From contig CM064434.1 of NCBI GenBank assembly GCA_032690845.1, positions 8,124,108-8,188,107 on the forward strand: a stretch of 64,000 bases of DNA. The letters are read 5' to 3'. A program made the translations under genes and the position numbers. The notes beneath the pieces are model-generated. The model saw only the letters and a program-made list of their open reading frames with translations, was not told the DNA's origin and did no database searches. Of this stretch, positions 56,933 to 64,000 are shown in pieces. Position 1 is the first letter of the stretch; each line of letters starts with the position of its first letter. Source of the DNA: Eleusine coracana subsp. coracana (lineage: Eukaryota; Streptophyta; Magnoliopsida; Poales; Poaceae).

Positions 56933-57734
56933 GAAAAAAACAGCATGTCCATGTCCACCAATGGGAATTCAGCATGGAAAGCAATTCGGCCTTGGATATA
57001 AAAATAATATGAAAATCATGTAAAATCCACCAAAAGCAAAATAAAAATCACCATAAATAGTCAATTCCGACCAATAAAAGTCACCATAAGCAGTCGATAT
57101 TGGCCTTACGACCATACATTCCCAGAACCGATAATTTAGGAGAGGTCGTTCACAAAAATCCCAAAATGACAGAAAATTCTGCCAATCTTCTGTAAAGTTT
57201 GCACCGCTACCATGTGCTACGGGGACCTTGAGTCCGAGACTAGCACGAGACACCCAGGCTCTTAATAAAAGCCTGGGCCTCTTTCCTCTACCTTCGCAGC
57301 ATTGCTCCTCGATCAATCCTGCACTAGCGACAGCTGACCTTCTGCTCTTTCACGCAAACGAATCCCAATCCCTGGGTCACAAACATTCCTTTCGTCGCCG
57401 GCCATCCCAGCTTGCAGCTGCCGTCGATCCGAGCAGCAACAACAATGGTGGGTTCCTACGAACTATGATGGTGACGGCAAGAAGGTGCACGTCAGGTTGC
57501 TTGACATCAATGGTGGGGCACAAGTGCTGGCATGTGGCAGTTGATTTGAGGGGAAACAATCGCTTATAAATTCCAGGGAAGCAATGCAGATGATTTTCAT
57601 ATTGTTTGGCTGAGTTTATGTGGCTTAAAAAGGTTTTTTGTTGTGTAAAAAATATCAATCATACTATACCTATCAAATATATTGCATCCAAAGTGTTTGT
57701 TCTAACCCGTAGCAACACACGGGTATTTTACTAG
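56933..57734 (+). mobile_element. 3' part of the split Helitron
   Basis: Continues from 8358 and ends in a textbook Helitron terminus: acccgt (57705-57710), loop agcaacac, acgggt (57719-57724), attttactag to 57734, then T. It contains an 8-bp stem cccaggct/agcctggg at 57253-57277. A GC-richer stretch (57290-57560) could be a captured gene fragment, but I recognise no protein. It has no Rep/helicase, so it is non-autonomous. Confidence 0.75.
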
Positions 57735-58339
57735 TATAAATGTAATGCCACTTTGATTCAAATCTTTGCACTTGTATGAAAGACATGTACTTTGTCGCAG
57801 AGAGAGACATGGGATTGGTTTCAGCAAGGCAACAAAAATTGGCAGTGACATGCCCACAACCAAATAAAAATAAGAGAACTACAGACAGTATGCTTTATCT
57901 GAACCAATAATGCATGCAAACAAGATAATTTAAAGAGGCAAAAAAAATGTCACAAATCTAAATGCAACGATGTGCTCTCTCTCTCTCTCTCTCTGAGTAG
58001 AGCGCAAGTAGTGTTCCACCATAACAGCTTCAGAATCTATAGAATTATAAGCCATGAGGAGATAATTTGTTGGAGATCGATAGCGACGTCTCTTTGGATT
58101 TGCTGGAGATCTCTTCTAGGATCGTGGTATCTATATTTTGCTGGACCCTTGGCTTTTCTAGTTCTTGGACTTGGACATAAATCGTGATTATGTTTTTGTG
58201 GATCAACATTGGAATCGGAGTAGATATCGTGGCAAAATGAAAAAAAAAAGGAAAACAGAAGCAACCATGGCAGACAGACGAAGACACGAAATGGACGACC
58301 GAGTGGACGAAACATGCTCACCTGTTTTTCTTAGAAAGA
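57735..58339. other. Spacer with a CT microsatellite
   Basis: No gene is supported. A (CT)n run lies at about 57974-57996. Short frames on both strands (58037-58321 minus, 58165-58359 plus) have no recognisable content. Confidence 0.5.
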
Positions 58340-58372
58340 CTAGTAAAATGCCCGTGTGATGCTATGAGTTTT
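58340..58372 (-). mobile_element. Helitron 3' terminus, minus strand
   Basis: Reverse complement: atcacacgggcattttactag followed by T, the same terminal type as at 57734 with a decayed hairpin. The element body should extend rightward on the plus strand; its 5' TC end was not found. Confidence 0.55.
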
Positions 58373-60608
58373 AAATAATATAAAAAAATTACAGATATCT
58401 AAAGCATTGGTTCTAACATGTGGATACCTATAGTTTTTTTTTTGCTTTCTATTCAATATTATTTGTTTTGTTTATGCAAATGTTAAGTTTTTTGCGATCA
58501 TCATAAATGATTTATTGTTCATTTAAGATAGGTATGGTACTATCCGGTTGCAGCAGCTTGAATTAGACATGTTCTTTTACTAAAGGTTTTAGCATCCGTT
58601 GAGTAAAACTTATTGAAACATACGCTGAGTAAATTGAGATAAGTAAAATTATTTGAATATTTTGGCATTAGCCAAGGACGTGTAGAGTAGTCAATTCCAA
58701 AGAAAAGTTAATTTCACATCAGATTACTATCTCAATTCAAATGAAAAACAACGTAATACAACCTGAATCTGCTTCTCTTTGGTCAACATTCTATTACTGT
58801 GCAATACGCGACATTCTATTAGTATTAAAATGCAATATAATGCAAGGATACACAACAAAAAAAGAACATAATCCAAAATTAATCGTAAATCTTAATTGAG
58901 CATTTATTAGCACATTCGTTTTATGAAGTTAAATTTCAAAAACAAATATATACTTTTGTACAACGTAACACCATGAAGCAACTCAAAAGGCTCAATCTTT
59001 CACTAAACAAGGACTCAAAACTCAGAAGAAAAGGGACGGCCAAGCATTGGATTAATCCGATCAGTAGCACCGTATCAACAAAGTAAAGCACAGATGTGAT
59101 CGGAATTCTCAGAATTCCATATCAAGAATCAGTTTTACCGCTCATCATGTACAAATCAGAAATTAAAGCATGGACATGCAAGCTAATTCTAGAATTTTGA
59201 GGTTGGTAACCACGACAAAACTAAGCTTGGACCGCCATGCAATTCGATCAATGGATATGTGATAACTGACTATTGCTGACCTAATAAATAAATTACCGTA
59301 GACACTAAAACAGTGATGAAGAAAAACATCAGTGGAATATGCAGCAACAGGTTGGAAAACAGGATATCGAAGATTTATGTATGTCATATTCTTCAAACCA
59401 TTTTGCAAGGCCCGACGGACGTAGGATGAATATTGAACCCAATTAGTACTATTTAAAAAGCAAAGTATGTTTCGTAGTAGTATGTTGCAATGAAAGCCTC
59501 CGGGATAAGCAAACATACTCATTTACCATAATATTTTTTGTGAAAGATGAAATGCAGAATATTTGCATGTACTACCATGTAGCAACTCTAACAATCTTTA
59601 TCTAGCTATATCCACCTCTTTACATGAAGTTTAGACTCATCATGCCTTGGCTTTTATTTTCTATTTTTGATTGAGGGTTAGCTTTGCCCTCATTTATTTG
59701 CAACTGAATAGTTGGTTAACACCGTGTATGCAGAAAAACAAAATATTCTCAACAGAAATTTAAAAAAAAAGTCTAAAGTCTAAAGAGACTGTTGTAGCTC
59801 TGTCTTGTTCAACAGACAACAAAAGTACAGAGCCCACTCATCTTCTCCATCCCGTCTACTCTTCTTGTTCTCTCCTCAACAGCATTGCTTCTCGATCCAT
59901 CTCGAGTAAAGATACCAACCGCTAAATTTTTTATCTCACTATTATTTCACTGTAATGGGTATCATTTTCCCCTTCCATTATAGTTTTCCCTCGTTATGAA
60001 TATTTAGTTGGCGTGGTTCTCATGGTCTCGTCGTCATTTTGGATGAGCTGGGCCGAGATGCTGACGACCTCTTCAGTCATTTTGTGACTGTTTCAAGCAA
60101 GATCCGAACACACAACAATTAAGACTTGGATTCTCACTTGTCACATACTGAGGGGGCATGCCGGCAGCGCAGCAGCAACAGCAGGCCCCTCGTTTGTCTA
60201 CCTCACAGGCAATCCCAAGTACTAGAAGAGTGGGAGTAGGGTGGAGGAGGATCGACATCGTGTGGAGACGAGAGCGGGTCCATCTTCTACCTGAGCATTA
60301 TTGTCCCCATCCACCATGTGTGTCTACGGGAGGGGGAGGCGGCAGCATGGTTGTATGGACCTCAATGGCGAAGTGGATAGAGATGGCTAAAAGCAGAAAT
60401 AGAGGTGCCGATACAATGGTTCCGGTGGCGGTCATGGACGGAGAGAAGAGATGAAGACAAAGCAGAGTAAGGCATAGGCGGTGGCCTCCTGGATGGGACT
60501 TGGGCCCACCTATTACACGTGTCCACGTCTTCCATCTTCGCGGTTGCCGGATACCCCTTTGCTAGGTGAAGGTGATCGTTGGGCTCAATGGAAGGCGGAG
60601 GTTTTGAT
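58373..60608. other. AT-rich spacer, no gene recognised
   Basis: Part of this is probably the body of the minus-strand Helitron. A minus frame at 59522-59163 (119 residues) and a plus frame at 60158-60454 (98 residues, starting with a run of Gln) are the longest. Neither shows a domain, splice context or homology that I recognise. The plus strand from 60150 is more GC-rich and could be a gene fragment. Confidence 0.45.
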
Positions 60609-60865
60609 CAGTGGCGGACACAGAATTTTGAAATTGGGTGTGCAAAGGGAATGAAAAAAAATAGAAGGACCATAAAAGCAAGACATAAAAATATATTAGA
60701 GCAATTTGCTGCATTTAGATGAAATTTAGTAGTTTTAGCCTCAAATATGCTTATTTTCATCTAACTATCAGTGCATATGTGACATCACGCTAATATATAA
60801 TGCCATTTACAAAAATTATTGGGTGTGCATTTGCACACCCTTGACCCACGCTAGGGCCGCCCCAG
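60609..60865. mobile_element. hAT-type MITE
   Basis: 257 bases flanked by a perfect eight-base duplication gttttgat (60601-60608 and 60866-60873). The ends CAGTGGCGGA and (reverse complement) CTGGGGCGGC are imperfect inverted repeats of the hAT type. No coding capacity. It has the same end type as E4 but a different interior. Confidence 0.75.
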
Positions 60866-61170
60866 GTTTTGATCGATCTCTGGAGGCAAGGAGAGGATGT
60901 GGGTGGCGTGCGTCACGGCGCTTTGTTTTTATCTGACACGGCCATCGTGGGGAGCCGGGAACGATGAAACCCTTACGTGATCAGCGGGACACGGGAGTAG
61001 ACAGACGAAGAGGAAAGGAAAATTATATGTGACCAAGAGACGCCGGATGGGCAAAAACTAAAGAAGACTCCACCAAATTCACGGCATGGGGCAGGGGGCA
61101 GAAAAAATTTGGAAGAGATGAAGAGAAGAGATAGAGAAGAGAAGAAGAGAAGAGAAGAGAGAAAAAACGT
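60866..61170. other. Upstream region of the F-box locus
   Basis: Holds a long GA/AG-rich tract (about 61103-61166) that may lie in the promoter or 5' UTR of the following locus. No coding content. Confidence 0.4.
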
Positions 61171-63785
61171 CATGTGATTTGCACGGCCACCTCGTGTCGT
61201 GCTGTTGTTGGTCTCCCTGCTTTCCCCGCCGCTAAGGAAGGCCCCTGCGACTCCACACCGCCTCAGGGATTTATCAAGTCTTTCTACACCGGAATCTGTT
61301 TTTGGAGGCTTACTCCGCTGCAGACCACCACTGAGGCCGGCGGCGGCGCCAGGTGAGGTTATTGCCAGGCGCAGCGAAGCCACCATCATTATTCATTCTC
61401 TCCGGGTTGGTATACCACCGGTAGTGTCCTTTTTAATCGTTTGCTTCTTGTCTTAGGCCTGAAGCTCTAGCGCCTGCTACCTGATCGACAGAATGCCTCA
61501 TCAGGGGCAAAGTGACAAGAAGGCGCCTGTGGCGAGCGGCAGCCACACCATAGACGCCCTGCCGGTGATTGTTCTTGAGCATATCCTCGGCTTTCTTCCG
61601 GCGCAGGAGGCCGTGCAGACAAGCGTGCTCGCCCGCCGCTGGCGCCACCTCTGGAAGTCTGCCACAGGTCTCCACGTCTCGTGCATTGTTGATCTCTCGG
61701 GGTATTCAGCATCGCTCAAGCAGCAGGCATTCAAGGAGCGCTAGAAGATTGTCGACCATCTGCTGGACAGCCGTGGACGTGCGGCTCTGGAAACCTTTGA
61801 GCTCAGGTTCTGTACGTTCGATCATGAACAGAACGTTGTTTATCGCTGGGTCCAGCATGTTATCATGTGCAGAGTTCGGACACTCAAGGTCGAGAACGTC
61901 TCGCGCTGCAGCCGTTGGCTAGACAACCAGCCTCTTGTCTCCCGGTACTTGACGACTCTGATGATCGTTAGTGTAGAAGTTGATAGTAGGTTTGTTGACT
62001 TCTCGAGTTGTCCATCGCTGGAGCATCTTGAGCTTGATGATTCCTTTTTTTGATATGCCGAGAAGTTCCTGTTACCATCAGTGAAACGATTAAGAATAAG
62101 ATATGGCCTTTTACGTGACATTATCGGCACTCTTATTTGTGCCCCCAATCTCGTTTCACTAAGGATAGAAGACGATCATCATAAAAGGGCTCCTATGTTC
62201 CAGAGCATGCCTTCACTCCAAGAGGCATTTGTTAACTTTCTCTCCAATGATCCTATTGACTTTGGCGATTGCGAAGAGGACTGTTACGTTTGCTATGGTA
62301 TCAATGGACACATGATGATACCAGCGCATATGGACTTCTTGAACATCTCTCAGAAGTTGAGAATTTAACCATGATATTTATGCCTAGAACGGTATGCTTA
62401 CATCAACATCTTAAAAGTCTTTCCATTATTGTCCCATGACATTGTGCTGCACTTGCGTGTAGACTTCTGGACACGCATAAGTTTCTTATTAATTTTGTTC
62501 AATAGTCATTGTATTCACATTGAATATTAGTTGATCCATTTCTCTTTCTTTATTTTCCCCAGTTTAATGGAAATATGGATCCCAAGAAGTACCCCACATT
62601 CAGCAAGTTAAAGACTTTGTTACTCAAGGACTACTGGTGTATGTCACCTGATTTCTATGCATTAACTTGCTTTCTCAAGAACTCGCCAGTTCTAGAAAAG
62701 CTCACCCTCCAACATTTTTCCAGGGTACATATTTTCTAGATTATGGAGACTTCTCCTTTGTGAAAATAAATTACACATTATTGATTGATCTTGGTAAAAT
62801 GATTTTGTTTCCAGCAAGGACCTCAATACAAATTGAGAATGAAAGGAAGATGCAATCCAGCAGAGATGTCAGCTACAATATCAGGGCACCTGAAGAGAGT
62901 CGAAATCAATTGTAATGTGGCTGATGAGATAGTCTTCAAGCTCTTGAAATTCTTGGGCACCCTTGGCATATGTAAGCTAAGTAGCAATACTACTCATGCT
63001 TTCTATTTTCCAATTTGATTCATATGTCGGAAGAAAAAAATCTGGGTAGCATGTTATATAGCTTATGATAGTTCATATGTGGCCAACACAGTTTTTCATC
63101 TATTCGCACCTTAATTTGGATACAAGGGTGTAGTACATCATAATATAAAATATTTGATTTTTTGTTCTACTTGTCATTCAGCTTAGTCTGTAACGGCAGT
63201 AGCTAATGGTGTGCCAGAATGATCCTCACAATGATAAGTACCAGGCGCAGAATGAGAAAGAGATCATGATAGCTTATTTTGTTGGGCTATCTTTATTCGG
63301 TTTTTACAAATTCTGTGCTAGAATTGTTGTGGTCCACATGATCCTTACAATGACATGGATAGATAGCCTGACATTCTTGCTTCAAATGTTTGTATTGGTA
63401 ATCCAACAATTAATCAAAGTTCAAACTAACGGCATTAGAACTTCTGTCCAAACTATGGATAGCTCTATTAATTTTACCTACTGATGTATATTTCTATTTT
63501 TGAAAGGTAAAATGCCTATACCTACGAAATATTTCTATGGTGCCAAACTGAAGCACTCAAATGTTGTTATAATCTTCATATGTACAGGTGTCAGTTTGGA
63601 TGAAGTTGAGATTTCAGAGTAGAATTTGGAGACGCCTGTCTAATGTGCCCCCACAAAGGAAGAACATGGAATCTGTACCTGAAGGCTTGCTTAGTTCTGT
63701 CACGTGGGCGATGCTATTGTTAGCGTATAGGATTTCCTTCCTAACCTGTGTATATCTTAACAGCTGTAATTCCTTAACTGCTTGA
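61171..63785 (+). pseudogene. F-box/LRR/FBD gene, disrupted
   Basis: Intact relatives are substrate adaptors of SCF ubiquitin ligases. A 5' UTR intron is suggested by GT at 61353 and AG ending at 61456. ATG at 61493 opens an F-box: IDALPVIVLEHILGFLPAQEA and LARRWRHLWKSA (residues ~19-55). Leu-rich repeats follow (SCPSLEHLELDD, LPSVKRLRI, APNLVSLRIEDD, MPSLQEAFVNF). Stops at 61742 (TAG) and 62051 (TGA) break the frame. A frameshift is needed between about 62310 and 62340 to reach LLEHLSEVENLTMIF, ending near GT 62390. Exon 2 is 62563-62724 (YPTFSKLKTLLLKDYWC and FLKNSPVLEKLTLQ). Exon 3 starts at 62815 (SGHLKRVEINCNVADE, FBD-like) and stops at 63018, or splices on from about 62970. 63018-63785 is probable intron and 3' UTR. 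Splice sites survive, so decay is recent or partial. Confidence 0.8.
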
Positions 63786-64000
63786 TCAAGCCAATATAAA
63801 ACGGAACCCCCGGCTGTTGTGCCGTGTGAGGTTTCCCCAAAATCCCCGTTTACAGCTATGAACGTCGCAACAAGAAGATCACACCCAGAACTAACTGCAC
63901 TGTCGCCAGATTAATTGCTTGCCATGTCGCCAAGATCAGTTTTAGTTAGTTTAATTTTGTGTGGTTAGTTTTTCATTGTTAGCTAGTTGATCAAGTTAGT
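63786..64000. other. Window end, nothing recognised
   Basis: No ORF, repeat end or RNA gene was recognised in the last ~215 bases. Confidence 0.4.

Noticed and set aside
60158..60454. 98-residue frame starting MPAAQQQQQ
   Set aside because: Low complexity, no domain, no relatives I recognise and no gene structure around it.
1..64000. tRNA, rRNA or microRNA genes
   Set aside because: No cloverleaf, rRNA core or long hairpin precursor was recognised by eye. A covariance-model scan would be needed to exclude them.

Overview
This is nuclear DNA from a grass. It has small exons with GT/AG introns, an FBD-type F-box gene of the kind expanded in grasses, long-LTR copia and gypsy elements, and Helitrons with CTAG ends. 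Nothing in it looks bacterial, viral or organellar. I could not assign a species.

Layout. (1) 142-5762, plus strand: a class I trehalose-6-phosphate synthase (TPS1-type) gene. All 17 visible exons join in frame to 833 residues. (2) 5763-8177: its 3' flank, with small duplications, a putative inverted-repeat element and a decayed Helitron 3' end. (3) 8178-57734: one nested repeat block of almost 50 kb. A ~1 kb non-autonomous Helitron (8178-8358 plus 56933-57734) is split by an outer copia element E1 (8359-56932, minus, target duplication gaaaa). E1 received two insertions: a Sirevirus-like copia E2 (13595-41101, minus) and a long-LTR chromovirus-type gypsy E6 (41447-55952, plus, duplication ttcac). 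E2 received three more: a deleted gypsy E3 (19801-23794, minus), an hAT transposon E4 with an unbroken 798-residue transposase (24339-27881, duplication ctcttatg), and a non-autonomous copia E5 (27976-38289, plus, duplication cattg). Removing these insertions restores E2's gag-protease-integrase-RT order. (4) 57735-61100: AT-rich spacer with a second, minus-strand Helitron terminus and an hAT-type MITE. (5) About 61170-63785, plus: an F-box/LRR/FBD gene with three visible exons, disabled by two in-frame stops and a frameshift.

The host genes and the elements do not form a pathway. The logic of the window is stratigraphy: the nesting order gives relative ages, and the elements carry typical signs of silenced, cytosine-methylated DNA (CAG-to-TAG and CGA-to-TGA nonsense changes).

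The most unusual signal is in the outer copia E1. The heptamer CTTC(A/G)TG occurs 28 times on the plus strand between 8813 and 12632. In most copies the flanks are complementary, giving mini-hairpins with a constant C-TTCRT-G core and a different stem each time. More copies lie in the E1 leader on the far side of the nested insertions, but few lie in the inserted elements. Other points of interest are an extra open reading frame ahead of gag in E6, a Gln-rich second ORF in E5 broken almost only by TAG codons, palindromic repeat clusters in two LTR families, and multiplied polypurine tracts.
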